Shown: positions 41,556 to 50,543, counted from the first letter of the stretch. The stretch is 64,000 bases of DNA from CAYRVF01 sp964427535 (GCA_964427535.1 CAYRVF010000004.1:1-64000), one strand, 5' to 3'. The notes: generated by a model from the sequence alone, not told the origin. Numbers and translations: made by a program.

Positions 41556-41750
41556 GGTGTACCTCCCTTGCGAACCCTCGGTGTCGATAGCTGGCCGCTC
41601 GCGCGCCGTCCAGAGGGCGAGTTTAGTGTGCGGCTCACCCGCTGGCCTCCGGCGCCGATCTGTGAGGCTCCCTCGTGGGGGCCGAGCCGCACTACACGCC
41701 GTCACCTACACGTCACAATCATCCGCGGGGTACTGCCGTCTGTCCGCCGG

Positions 41751-42905
41751 TTACCAGGCCTGCCGCAAAAGGGCCTCGATCTGCTCCACATCCTCGATGG
41801 GCCGCGGATTGTTCCGCACCGTGCGGCTGGCGAACGCGAGCCGGGCCAACTCGGGGAGATGGTCCTCGCGCACGCCGATCTCGCGCAGTCGCCGCGGGAG
41901 CCGCATCCGCTCGATCCACTCGGACACCTGCCGCGCCGCCGAATCGGCGGCCTCCTCGGTGTGCTGCCCGTCACGGGCGACACCCAGCGCACCAGCCGCG
42001 AGCGCCAGTTGGGGCGCGGTCGCACGCAGGTTGAAGCGCATCACGTAGGGCAACATGACGCTGTTGGCGTCGCCGTGCGCCGCCCCCGTCGTCCCCCCGA
42101 TGACGTGGCAGATGCCGTGGTGCAGGGCCATCGTCACGGTGGAGAGCGCCGTGCCAGCAAGGAAGGCGCCCTCGAACATCTCGGTGCGCGCGCCCAGGTC
42201 GTCGCCCGCCTCGTAGCAATGCGGAAGGGCGTGCGCGATGGCACGCAGTCCGGCGAGCGCCGCGGCGGTGGAGACGGGGTTGCGTGTGAGCGAGTACAAC
42301 GCCTCGATACAATGGGCCACCGCGTTGATGCCGGTGCCAGCCGTCATGCGCGGTGACAAATCCAGCGTAAGCACTGGATCGTAGATGGTGAACTCGGGCA
42401 GGATGCGCGGATCGGTGAACGTGACCTTCCGGACAACGCCATCCGTGGTCGAGGTGACGCCATAGACGGGAGTCATCTCCGACCCGGCATAGGTGGTCGG
42501 AATGGCGATGACCGGGATGAGCGGCTGCTCGGGCACAGAGCCGGAGCCGTCGGGGTGGGATACCCGCGCCTCCGCGAGGGCCACGCTAAGGGCCTTCGCC
42601 GTCCCGATGGAGCTGCCTCCGCCCAGGCCGACCACCGCATCCACCGCATGCTCGGCGGCGAGGGCGGCGGCTTCGCCTACCTGGTGCTCTGGCACATGCG
42701 GTTGGGCCCGTTCGTAGGTCACGACCAACCGGTCACCGAGCGCCGCCTCGACCGGCGCCACGTGTCCACGGGCGCGGCTGTGCGCAGTCGTGCAGAGCAT
42801 TACACGCTGCCACCCCGCGTGCTGGCACACCTCGCCGAGCCGGGTCAGCGCTCCGTCACCGAAGAGCACCTGCTGGGCATGGACGGCATAGTCAAACGCA
42901 TCCAT
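41751..42905 (-). CDS. Maleylacetate reductase-like (iron-type alcohol dehydrogenase superfamily)
   Basis: 384 residues; reduces maleylacetate to 3-oxoadipate with NAD(P)H in chloro-aromatic, resorcinol or hydroxyquinol pathways. Seen: N-terminal DYAVHAQQVLFGDGALTRLG, VVGLGGGSSIGTAKAL (nucleotide loop), AIPTTYAGSEMTPVYG, AGTGINAVAHCIEALYS, MALHHGICHVIGG, HGDANSVMLPYVMRFN. In iron-alcohol dehydrogenases the third Asp ligand sits where this protein has Asn (GINAVAH), a swap found in maleylacetate reductases. ATG 42905 follows TGGAGG. Divergent from the HDAC-like gene. Confidence 0.9.
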   Translation of the reverse strand: MDAFDYAVHAQQVLFGDGALTRLGEVCQHAGWQRVMLCTTAHSRARGHVAPVEAALGDRLVVTYERAQPHVPEHQVGEAAALAAEHAVDAVVGLGGGSSIGTAKALSVALAEARVSHPDGSGSVPEQPLIPVIAIPTTYAGSEMTPVYGVTSTTDGVVRKVTFTDPRILPEFTIYDPVLTLDLSPRMTAGTGINAVAHCIEALYSLTRNPVSTAAALAGLRAIAHALPHCYEAGDDLGARTEMFEGAFLAGTALSTVTMALHHGICHVIGGTTGAAHGDANSVMLPYVMRFNLRATAPQLALAAGALGVARDGQHTEEAADSAARQVSEWIERMRLPRRLREIGVREDHLPELARLAFASRTVRNNPRPIEDVEQIEALLRQAW

Positions 42906-43467
42906 CCGTGTGCCTCCACTCGACGTACGCGGTTCGTCGTCAGCACAGGCTCTGGGGACGCGGAACGAAATGGGCAGACACGGTACACGTACGGGCGGGG
43001 TAACACCGACACGTCGTCAGATGCTCAGCCTGCCATTTGTTCTGTCATAGCATGAGCGGCGATCCGGTACGGTTCTCAGGCCACTCCGTCGCGAGATTCT
43101 CTTGAAGAAAACCGGCGGTCGGACGTGGATCGACATCCTCCGGTATGCAAACGTGTGCCGGGGCCTTCGCGGCTGACCCAGCACGTCCTCTCACGACTGA
43201 AATTACCCGGATCGTCCCCAGGGATTGGAGTAGATGCATTCTACCATGAAGAACGTCTTGCCGGTGCACAGCGCGTCGGGCGGCGCGACTTCGGCTGCCC
43301 TGGTCATGAACAGGCAAGCGCTTGGGATACACTAGCGGGAGCGAGCGTGTATAGCGCGGTGGTCGCCCATATGTCTGTCGATTGCATGAGCGTTGTTGCA
43401 GGTTGACCGCAGACGCATGGGCGCGGATGTCGCACGGCAGACACCGCGAACGGAGGAGGCACAGCAG
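42906..43467. other. Divergent intergenic region
   Basis: 562 bp. Open frames on both strands look like random composition. I see no consensus promoter, tRNA or strong hairpin; an AGCGCTTG-centred short palindrome near 43317 is unremarkable. Confidence 0.4.
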
Positions 43468-44373
43468 ATGCGGCTCTTCTACAGTCCAGACTACGTCCTT
43501 GCCAGCCACGCCTTCGACACCACACGCAAATCGGCCTGGATAGCTGCCTCGCTTGACTCGCGGCCGATCAGCGGAGTCCACATCGAAGCGCCCGCACCAC
43601 TCTCCCTCGACCTGCTCTATGCGGTACACGAGCCCGAGTATGTGAGGGCCGTGCGCACCGGTGAGCCACGTATGCTCGCCCAGTCTCAGGGATTTCCCTG
43701 GGACCCGGGAATCTGGCAGATGGTGCTGGCCTCTACCGCGGGTGTAGTCGCCGCCGCACGCGCCGCGCTGGAAGCGGGTGTCGCCGGCTCACTCTCGAGT
43801 GGGCTGCATCATGCCCGCCGCGCGCGTGGCGCTGGCTTCTGCACCTTCAACGGTCTCGTGCTGGCGGCGCACGCGGTTCTCGCCGAGGGCGCGCGGCGTG
43901 TGCTGCTGCTCGACCTCGACGCGCACTGTGGCGGCGGAAGCCATGCCTTGATCACCGGCGATCCCCGCATCTGGCAACTCGATCTGGCCGTAGATGACTT
44001 CGACGCCTACTCACCCGGCGAGCACGGGACGCTGGACCTCATCCAGCGCCCAGACGCCTATCTGACCATGCTCGAACAGCGGCTGGCCGCGCTGACCGAG
44101 CGTGACGCCGCCTTCGACCTCTGCCTCTACAACGCGGGCATGGACCCACATGAGGACTGCGCGATCGGAGGGATGCCGGGGATTGACGCTGACCTCCTGG
44201 CCCAGCGCGAAGCGGCCGTCTTCGCGTGGTGTTCCACGCACCAAATACCGGTCGCGTTCGTGCTGGCCGGCGGGTATTCCAGCAAGCTTGGGCACACGGG
44301 TATTGGGCTGAGCCAGACAGCACTGATCGACTTGCACCGTCTCACCATTGCCGCCGCGGCGCACTACCAGTGA
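43468..44373 (+). CDS. Histone-deacetylase family (class II-like) deacetylase
   Basis: 301 residues, a zinc amidohydrolase related to acetoin-utilisation proteins, acetylpolyamine amidohydrolases and HDACs. Seen: LFYSPDYVLASHAFDTTRKS, LYAVHEPEYVRAV, GLHHARRARGAGFCTFNGLV (His pair and active-site loop), LLLDLDAHCGGG (first zinc ligands), YNAGMDPHEDC (zinc Asp), VLAGGYSSK (Gly-Gly-Tyr). The active site is complete. ATG 43468 follows GGAGGAGG. The start of the protein is shorter than typical HDACs. Substrate unknown; neighbours give no clue. Confidence 0.93.
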   Translation: MRLFYSPDYVLASHAFDTTRKSAWIAASLDSRPISGVHIEAPAPLSLDLLYAVHEPEYVRAVRTGEPRMLAQSQGFPWDPGIWQMVLASTAGVVAAARAALEAGVAGSLSSGLHHARRARGAGFCTFNGLVLAAHAVLAEGARRVLLLDLDAHCGGGSHALITGDPRIWQLDLAVDDFDAYSPGEHGTLDLIQRPDAYLTMLEQRLAALTERDAAFDLCLYNAGMDPHEDCAIGGMPGIDADLLAQREAAVFAWCSTHQIPVAFVLAGGYSSKLGHTGIGLSQTALIDLHRLTIAAAAHYQ

Positions 44374-44480
44374 TCGCTCCAGAAGCGCTCGTCGATACGA
44401 CGCGGGCGCATGCCCAGGATAGGCGAGCGCGCGATTCATCGCACCAACACATGTGACGGCGGGGGACGGCGTACTCGCCC

Positions 44481-45158
44481 TCAGCCAATCACCCGAAGAG
44501 CGCCGAGTCCCTTGCCGACCAGCACCACGCCCACGACGACGAGCAGGATGGACATCACCGTGGCGTTATTCTCCAACAGCCACGTCTTCAAGCCAGTGAG
44601 CATCTTCGACGCCGTCTCACCCGCGACGAGATGGAAGCCGACGATCGCCAGAACGGTGATGCTGCCAATCACAATGAAGGCTCCCAAGGCTCCCGCGGCT
44701 TGCCCAGCCCCCAACTGCGCCCGCGCGATGCCGACTGCAGCGGCGATGATAAGCGCGAGGTTGCCGCCCACCGAGAGCAGCACGGCGAGGCCCAGCGCTC
44801 GTCCCGGTGTGAACGTATCAATCGAGAGCATCCAGTTGGGCATGTGTGGCTGCTGGCCTCGTTTTGGCCGCAGCAGCCATTGTCGCGTGCCCAGGAAAAC
44901 CAGAAGCGCGCCAATCACTAGCTTGAGCGCCGCGGTGGCGTTCGTATGCGCAGCACCTGGCGAGTAATTGACGATCTCGACGACGGCGAGCACGATCCCC
45001 TCAGCCGCCGCGAGGCCAAGCACCCAGCCGAGCAGAAAGGCGAGGCCATTGCGTCTCGCCCGCTGTGAGAGCAAGATCAAGATGACGGCGATGACCGGCA
45101 GAGGACTGATGGCGACGGCAATTGCGAAGGGCACGACGTCGCCGATGGCATTGCTCAT
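44481..45158 (-). CDS. GAP/LysE-like membrane transporter (sulfolipid-addressing family)
   Basis: 225 residues with six predicted helices: VVPFAIAVAISPLPVIAVIL, NGLAFLLGWVLGLAAAEGIV, ALKLVIGALLVFLGTRQWLL, the loop KRGQQPHMPNWMLSIDTFTP, ALGLAVLLSVGGNLALIIAA and VMSILLVVVGVVLVGKGLGA. The SPLPVIAVILILLS start and the loop identify the GAP family that includes mycobacterial Sap proteins in lipid export. Start ATG 45158, just after an in-frame GTG at 45161. Export cargo is unknown. Confidence 0.9.
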   Translation of the reverse strand: MSNAIGDVVPFAIAVAISPLPVIAVILILLSQRARRNGLAFLLGWVLGLAAAEGIVLAVVEIVNYSPGAAHTNATAALKLVIGALLVFLGTRQWLLRPKRGQQPHMPNWMLSIDTFTPGRALGLAVLLSVGGNLALIIAAAVGIARAQLGAGQAAGALGAFIVIGSITVLAIVGFHLVAGETASKMLTGLKTWLLENNATVMSILLVVVGVVLVGKGLGALRVIG

Positions 45159-45625
45159 CACACGCTCCGTCTGCTATCGCATGCCCCCGGGAGAGCGGAG
45201 GTCTGGTAGTGGCGCTGGAAGGCAGTTCGCTCGCTGTGGGTGCGAGAGCGCTCGCATTCCACGATATGCGCGTGAGTATATCTTGCCGGTAGCTCTCCAA
45301 TTCTCGCCTTTGGGCAAGATCGCAGGGTGAGTTACAGGCACGCCTCTGAGCGAGCCTCCATCTCATGCCACGACCTGTGTGGATCGGGGGACAGACATCG
45401 CCGAGCGGCAGCGCGCATGGATGTGATCGCCCACCCGATGACAAATGTCTATGCAGCCTCATCCCGTCACAACCCCGCCAGCGCCATAGAGCATCAGCCG
45501 AACTTCACACACCAACATGCGGATGGGGGCCCGCGTCAGGGATAGATGCGCTCCACGCGATCGAGAGCGCAACTGTCACACATGCGGGTGCTGCATTGAT
45601 GTGGGACGAGATGGTGGGAACAGGG
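45159..45625. other. Gene-free stretch before the partial tRNA
   Basis: 467 bp without a gene I can support. No ribosome-sited ORF or clear promoter; it may carry the promoter of the GAP gene and of sequence lost in the adjacent gap. Confidence 0.4.
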
Positions 45626-45654
45626 AGCCAACGGTCGGGCTCGAACCGACAACC
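45626..45654 (-). tRNA. 3' part of a tRNA gene (likely Thr), cut by assembly gap
   Basis: On the minus strand this reads GGTT, then GTCGG-TTCGAGC-CCGAC (T-arm) and CGTTGGC (acceptor 3' strand) with discriminator T, but the next bases are CCC rather than CCA. The anticodon half is missing behind the N run. It matches the same segment of tRNA-Thr at 47232 at 27 of 29 bases, so a second Thr isoacceptor is most likely. Confidence 0.7.
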
Positions 45655-45754
45655 NNNNNNNNNNNNNNNNNNNNNNNNNNNNNNNNNNNNNNNNNNNNNN
45701 NNNNNNNNNNNNNNNNNNNNNNNNNNNNNNNNNNNNNNNNNNNNNNNNNNNNNN
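45655..45754. other. Assembly gap of 100 N
   Basis: Exactly 100 N, the usual placeholder for a scaffold gap of unknown length. The left flank is inside a tRNA; the right flank shows no tRNA sequence. Distances and operon links across this point are not trustworthy. Confidence 0.99.
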
Positions 45755-45786
45755 AGGCGTGCCCGCCGCAGCGTGTCAAGCCAACA

Positions 45787-46449
45787 TCAGTGCTCTCGCA
45801 CAAATGTCGCTGTAGTACTAGGCAACTTTTGGTGCCTCTTCCGGCGCATTAAGAGCTGAGCCGAACCGGATCTGCTCCAGTGTGTGACCGAGTCGTCTCC
45901 CGCTCTCGGCGGCATGACGGGTGAGCCCTTGCGAAGCTCCGAGCGGCGTGGCACACCTGAGTCATGGACGCCGTGCAGCACCAGCGTCCATGACTGCGCG
46001 AAGAGGACAAAGAATCCGACGCTGGTCGCGGTCGCCAAAAGCACGAACGGGAATGGAGACTCAGGCCGCAGCAGCCCCGTCACTCCTGCGACGACTGGCG
46101 ACAGCAAAGCGCAGTCACCGATCACCACCCGTGCGATGTTCAAACCCAACGTGCGCACCTTGATCTGCTGATAGACAAGGAACGCACCACCCCCAATGCC
46201 CACGCCAAGGAGCAACAGGCTCCCCATGGGGGCTGTACGGACCGGCAGCAGCATGATCAGCGCACAGGCGAGTCCCAATAGGAATCCAGACCCGGCAACA
46301 AGGGCTCGCGCCCGCATGAGCGGGTGGGCAAGGGTGACTTGCGGGTGTAGCGATATTGCGATGAAGACAAGGCCAGCCAGGGCAGCTGACGCGCCCGCGA
46401 GTGTCATGAAAAAGGGTTGCCACGCTTGCGCGAGGTCTTGGTTGGCCAT
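45787..46449 (-). CDS. Small multi-pass membrane protein of unknown function
   Basis: 220 residues: an N-terminal helix (WQPFFMTLAGASAALAGLVF), several more (GSGFLLGLACALIMLLPVR, GSLLLLGVGIGGGAFLVYQQ, FPFVLLATATSVGFFVLFAQ) and a basic, polar C-terminal ~45 residues (RRSELRKGSPVMPPRAGDD, then RSGSAQLLMRRKRHQKLPST) that looks less ordered, possibly an extended or altered end. The ATG 46449 follows GGAGGTG. No family recognised. Confidence 0.7.
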   Translation of the reverse strand: MANQDLAQAWQPFFMTLAGASAALAGLVFIAISLHPQVTLAHPLMRARALVAGSGFLLGLACALIMLLPVRTAPMGSLLLLGVGIGGGAFLVYQQIKVRTLGLNIARVVIGDCALLSPVVAGVTGLLRPESPFPFVLLATATSVGFFVLFAQSWTLVLHGVHDSGVPRRSELRKGSPVMPPRAGDDSVTHWSRSGSAQLLMRRKRHQKLPSTTATFVREH

Positions 46450-47228
46450 CGTCACCTCCGCTCTCATGGTAAGGGGAAACAGACGTATGATCCAGTGCTG
46501 CCCACTCTGAGGACGCCAGCGTTCCGTCGCGAGGGTGTACAGTATGGGCTAAGCGGGCCCGGGGCAACGTATGCGCCCAGTACCATCCACACAGGTCACG
46601 GCAGGAGAAACGTGCTTGACGTGCGCGGGCGATGCGCCTGGCACGAACGCCGACTCCGACAGAGACCACCAGCACCGTTGAGGCGATTGTTCTGATGATA
46701 CGGGAGGGACTGTTAGCGGGACGTTAGCTCGAAATCACAAGGTAGGGGACAGAGTAAACGAGGAGACGTTAGAAAGGCGTTATGCAAGATGTCATGTCAT
46801 CTCCTGCAAGCAGTGACCGTGCAGCCACAAAGTCTGGCGTCTCAAAGCCCTCAGTGAACCAACGGTAAGAGTCACGCATTCGCGTCCGGCTGCTCCACCA
46901 TCGCGCAAGACTCATTAGGGCGGGACGTCCTGTTAGATCGGGGCATGTGTCAGGCGAAGTGCATCTTGCGCCAAAGCTCGCCGTGTCCGGAGCAGCCATG
47001 GTTCACCGCTAATAGTCTCCGATGAAGTGCTGCTGTAGAACTAGGCATCAGAACTCGCGGCGTCAACAGTCCTGACGGCAAGCGCACAGGCATGATTTAC
47101 AGCGGGTGGCGGCACGACGAGCCGCTGCTGTGCCAAGGCGGGGCACAGCAGCGGTTGGCAGGGGGCAGACAAAGAGTTCGGGCACCATCGAAACAGTGCC
47201 CGCATAGTGGAAACTCTGAATTGAAGGC
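46450..47228. other. Gene-poor region with a gene remnant
   Basis: 779 bp containing only the short remnant at 46769-46999. Short repeats of GACGTTAG or close forms occur near 46719 and 46764, too few to name. No intact gene. Confidence 0.5.
46769..46999 (-). pseudogene. Remnant resembling the C-terminus of cyclase/AAA-ATPase-TPR proteins
   Basis: A 76-codon frame containing LARWWSSRTRMRDSYRWFTE-GFETPDFVAARSLL. The W-F-T-E-G-F-[DE]-T-x-D pattern, preceded by an R-rich helix, is the typical C-terminal tail of long adenylate-cyclase-plus-AAA/TPR regulators. The rest of such a gene is missing upstream and no ribosome site precedes the first ATG, so it looks like a degraded tail. The match is by recollection of the motif and needs a search. 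Confidence 0.35.
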
Positions 47229-47303
47229 TGGAGCCGACGGTCGGACTCGAACCGACAACCTACGGTTTACAAAACCGTTGCTCTGCCATTGAGCTACGTC
47301 GGC
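47229..47303 (-). tRNA. tRNA-Thr(TGT)
   Basis: On the minus strand a full cloverleaf: acceptor GCCGACG / CGTCGGC (7 bp), D-arm GCTC...GAGC, anticodon stem ACGGT / ACCGT with loop TTTGTAA giving anticodon TGT, T-arm GTCGG-TTCGAGT-CCGAC, discriminator T and an encoded CCA. Reads Thr ACA codons (and others by wobble). Confidence 0.96.
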
Positions 47304-47396
47304 GGGGGTGGGCTCCGCGGCGGAGTCCATTCTGCCAGTGGCAGTATAGGCAGGGCGGACGGAGCGCGTCAAGGACGTTACAGGCTGATGGGTCTA

Positions 47397-47891
47397 TCAC
47401 CTACAGGGAGGCGCCTCGCGCGGGCGGAACGCCACCATCACGACCTGTCCCGCCAGCGCGCGAAGTCCTTCCTCCGAGCCATCATATGGATAGCCGAAGA
47501 AGCGCATGACGGCGCGAAACGCTCGCCTGTACCGCTGCCTGTAGGTGCGCAGGGCCGCCAGCCGCTCCTCAGGCTCCAGCAAGCGGTACTGCGGCACGTA
47601 GCACCCCCCGCCTGTGCGCACCTCGACCGGTGGATGCGCGAGAATGTTCTGATACCAGTCCGCCCGCTCGCCGTAGGCCGAGAGCACCGCACTTTCGTGT
47701 GTCGCGCGGGTGTAGTTGACAACTTCCAGCACCGTCTGATGGGTCTTGCCGGTTTTGCGCCCGCGATGTGTGAGCAGCAGGAAACGATGCCCCAGCAGCC
47801 AACCCAGCCGCACACGATAGAGCGCGACAGGCAGCTTGAACCCCCATTTGAGCAGTCCGCGTGGTTTCGCTGGTGGCTGATAGCTCGCCAT
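47397..47891 (-). CDS. Deazaflavin (F420)-dependent nitroreductase family protein
   Basis: 164 residues of the Ddn/DUF385 split-barrel family, which uses reduced F420 to reduce quinones, nitro groups or double bonds. Seen: LPVALYRVRLGWLLGHRFLL, LTHRGRKTGKTHQTVLEVVN (family signature), SAYGERADWYQNILAHPPVE, GGGCYVPQYRLLEPEERLAA, FFGYPYDGSEEGLRALA. The W-Y/Q-N-I-L and HRGRKTGK segments are diagnostic. F420 use implies the cofactor is made in this organism. ATG 47891. Single gene. Confidence 0.9.
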   Translation of the reverse strand: MASYQPPAKPRGLLKWGFKLPVALYRVRLGWLLGHRFLLLTHRGRKTGKTHQTVLEVVNYTRATHESAVLSAYGERADWYQNILAHPPVEVRTGGGCYVPQYRLLEPEERLAALRTYRQRYRRAFRAVMRFFGYPYDGSEEGLRALAGQVVMVAFRPREAPPCR

Positions 47892-47941
47892 AGTCGTCTC
47901 TCAGTCTCCCTCTACTCCGCTACCCAGGCAGCCGCTCTTCA

Positions 47942-48142
47942 TCAGCCATCGTCGTTCGTTTGTCTCGGCTCAAGCACGTCGAGGTCCCCGGGCACCAGAT
48001 GCTTACCGCACTGCGGGCACTGTGTCACCCGGCCAGGAGGGGTAGAATGGTCTCCTTCAGGCAGGAGCACCAACTCTATCGTCTCTCCCGTCCAGTGCGC
48101 CTTCACCCGTATCACCTGCCCACACGTGCAGTAGCGCAACAC
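47942..48142 (-). CDS. Small zinc-ribbon-like protein
   Basis: 66 residues with two Cys pairs: RYCTCGQVIRVKAHW near the start and TQCPQCGKHLVPGD in the middle, a C-x-C...C-x2-C layout fitting one zinc site. Remaining residues are charged. GTG 48142 follows GGGAGG. Small zinc-ribbon proteins often bind nucleic acid or act as assembly factors; no specific role can be given. Confidence 0.75.
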   Translation of the reverse strand: MLRYCTCGQVIRVKAHWTGETIELVLLPEGDHSTPPGRVTQCPQCGKHLVPGDLDVLEPRQTNDDG

Positions 48143-48662
48143 AGCCGCCTCCCCTGTGAACTATCGCGGCATGATATTTCCCTCCGAGTACAGCATACCA
48201 TTCTCTGAGCGGACATGCGGAGGTGAAAGCCCCTTAGCATTAGAAAGCCAGGCTAACGTGGCCAGGGATAGACGGCAGCGGTCTGTATTGTCGTAGGGTC
48301 TCGGCTTGAATCCGTACGTATAGGAGAAGTGACGTGTCTCATAGCGGCTGCCGGGAGGGTGTGCTACACTTCAGGCCAGATGCCGTGCCAGCCGTGTGCC
48401 GCCTGGAGCGCGGCCGGGTGCGCGGAGGACGGCATCTCCGAACCATGTGCCTCCTCGGCGACAACCACCCGTGGCACGTCTCAGCCGTTGCTTGACACCT
48501 CCCTCCTTCCACGATAGATTAGGCAGGGTGTGCGAGCATGACATAGGCTCCGAATGCGCGGCGGCTACCTGTGGGGCGCAGGGATGACGATGCTGCCCCC
48601 CCACGGTGAGGAGCTCGGGGTAGCATGCGGCGCAGGGCGCGGTGCTCGCGATGGGGAGGCGT
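48143..48662. other. Upstream region of the kinase gene
   Basis: 520 bp between divergent genes. It holds one convincing promoter (48491-48519) and a long 5' leader of about 140 nt before the kinase start. No other gene or RNA structure is clear. Confidence 0.5.
48491..48519 (+). promoter_or_regulatory. Sigma70-type promoter for the PASTA kinase gene
   Basis: TTGACA (48491-48496), 17-bp pyrimidine-rich spacer, TAGATT (48514-48519, 4 of 6 consensus). Transcription would start near 48526, leaving a leader of about 140 nt. Confidence 0.55.
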
Positions 48663-50501
48663 ATGGAACCTGAGGTGATTGGCGAGCGCTACGAGCTCCA
48701 GGAGCCCGTTGGCCGCGGTGGCATGGCCACGATCTTCAAGGCCGTCGACCTCCGCATGGGCCGCGTGGTCGCCGTCAAGATCCTGCGCGACGTCTACAGC
48801 TCCGACCCCAAATTCGTCACCCGCTTCCAGCGCGAGGCCCGCGCCGCCTCCGCCTTGCAGCACCCCAACATCGTCCAGGTCTTCGACTACGGGCAGAGTG
48901 GCGAGAGCTACTACATCGTCATGGAATTCGTCGACGGGATGGACCTGCGCCGCTATCTCAAGCGCAGCGGCACCCTCGACAACGACCGCGCCGTCGAAAT
49001 CTCGCACGACGTCGCCCTCGGCTTGGGTGCCGCGCACCGCCGGGGTATCGTCCACCGCGACGTGAAGCCGCAGAACATCCTGCTGAACGACGACGGGCTC
49101 GTCAAGCTGACCGACTTCGGCATCGCCAGCATGTATAAGGACGCCGAAGCGGAGCGGCTGACCACCACCGGCATGACGCTCGGCACCGTGCAGTACTACG
49201 CGCCCGAACAGGCGCAGGGCGAGATCGTCTCGCCCGCCGCGGACGTCTATGCGCTCGGCATCGTGATGTATGAGCTGCTGACCGGCCGCACCCCTTTCGA
49301 TGGCGACACCCCCGTCGCGGTCGCGATGCGACACATCCAGGAGCTGCCGGAGCCGCCGAGCGTCATCAACCCCGCCATCGCGCCAGGGCTGGAGCGCATC
49401 ATCCTGCGCTGCCTCGAAAAAGACCCGCGCGACCGCTACCGCGACGGCGATGCGCTGGCCTACGCGCTCGAAAACTACGCGCGTACACCTGGCGGACGTG
49501 TCACCGGCACTGCCCCCGGCGGACGTGCGCCGTTCGCCCCGCTCGGCCTGCCCTCGAACAACCCACGCGGGACGAACTCGGGTCCTCGTGGTGGGGGCGC
49601 CGCCTATGGCACACAGGCTCCCGTCGCCGTCAGCGGACCCCGCCGGGGCCAGGGCAACGACATCTACGGCTACGGCGACGATGGCTACGACGATCCCACG
49701 ATGCAGGGCTTCACCGAAGAGGGCAGCATCAACACACGCCCGTACGGTCCCGCCACGGGCACGGTGCCGCGCATGACAGGTCCGGGCCGCGCCGAGCAAC
49801 CAGACGAGAACAAGCGCCGCAACGGGCCGATCGCCGCCGTCATCGTCGGCAGCACGATCCTGCTGTTGCTGTTGAGCTGCTTTCTCGTCCTCGCCATTAC
49901 GAACAACCTGCCTTTCTCGGCGAAGGCGACACCAACTCCGACCGTCGCGATTGTGACTGTGCCGAATTTCGTCGGCAAGCAGCAGGCTGACGCGCAGGCG
50001 TACGCGGACTCGAACAACCTGAAGGTGACGTTCACCACGCGGGCCGACAAGGCAGCCAAGGGCCTCGTCATCGCGCAGACGCCGCCTGCAGGACAGCAGA
50101 TCGCCCAGTCGCAGGCGATCCAGCTCGTGGTGAGCTCGGGTCCGGGGACGGTCAAGGTGCCCGACTTCACCTATGGCGTCAACCCGACGACCTCGACTGA
50201 CGCGTGCGCGCAGCTCTCGCAGATCAACCTGAAGTGCAAGATAGTGGCGGCCGTCAGCGAGGTGGTGCCGTCTAACGAGGTGATCAGCACCACGCCACCG
50301 CCCGGATCGGATGCCAACCCCGGCGACACTATCACGCTGAAGGTGAGCATCGGCGCGCCCACCGCGGTGCCGACCACCGCCCCGACGGCCACGCCCACAG
50401 TGCAGGCGACGAACACGGCCACACCGACGGTGATTCCAACGTGCGTTCCTACGGTCGCACCTTCGTCCACGCCGGTACCGACGACCGGGCCGTGCAAATG
50501 A
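48663..50501 (+). CDS. PknB-type Ser/Thr protein kinase with PASTA domains
   Basis: 612 residues, a membrane sensor kinase of the PknB/StkP class that senses peptidoglycan fragments or lipid II through PASTA domains. Kinase domain (about 7-265): G-loop GRGGMATIF, VAVKIL, catalytic HRDVKPQNILL, DFGIAS, LGTVQYYAPEQAQGE, VYALGIVMYELLTGRTPF. Then a disordered Gly/Pro-rich linker, a membrane helix (AAVIVGSTILLLLLSCFLVL) and two PASTA domains (VPNFVGKQQADAQAYADSNN..., VKVPDFTYGVNPTTS...), then a Thr/Pro tail. Start ATG 48663 (GGGGAGG only 3 nt away); GTG 48642 is the alternative. Possible link to the mur genes at the left edge is inference. Confidence 0.96.
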   Translation: MEPEVIGERYELQEPVGRGGMATIFKAVDLRMGRVVAVKILRDVYSSDPKFVTRFQREARAASALQHPNIVQVFDYGQSGESYYIVMEFVDGMDLRRYLKRSGTLDNDRAVEISHDVALGLGAAHRRGIVHRDVKPQNILLNDDGLVKLTDFGIASMYKDAEAERLTTTGMTLGTVQYYAPEQAQGEIVSPAADVYALGIVMYELLTGRTPFDGDTPVAVAMRHIQELPEPPSVINPAIAPGLERIILRCLEKDPRDRYRDGDALAYALENYARTPGGRVTGTAPGGRAPFAPLGLPSNNPRGTNSGPRGGGAAYGTQAPVAVSGPRRGQGNDIYGYGDDGYDDPTMQGFTEEGSINTRPYGPATGTVPRMTGPGRAEQPDENKRRNGPIAAVIVGSTILLLLLSCFLVLAITNNLPFSAKATPTPTVAIVTVPNFVGKQQADAQAYADSNNLKVTFTTRADKAAKGLVIAQTPPAGQQIAQSQAIQLVVSSGPGTVKVPDFTYGVNPTTSTDACAQLSQINLKCKIVAAVSEVVPSNEVISTTPPPGSDANPGDTITLKVSIGAPTAVPTTAPTATPTVQATNTATPTVIPTCVPTVAPSSTPVPTTGPCK

Positions 50502-50543
50502 GGCGCTTTGGGTGATCGTCTGGATAGCGGAATATAATCCCCT

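Noticed and set aside
45626..45754. rRNA operon hidden at the gap
   Set aside because: The visible 29 bases are a tRNA 3' end; no rRNA sequence flanks the N run on either side.
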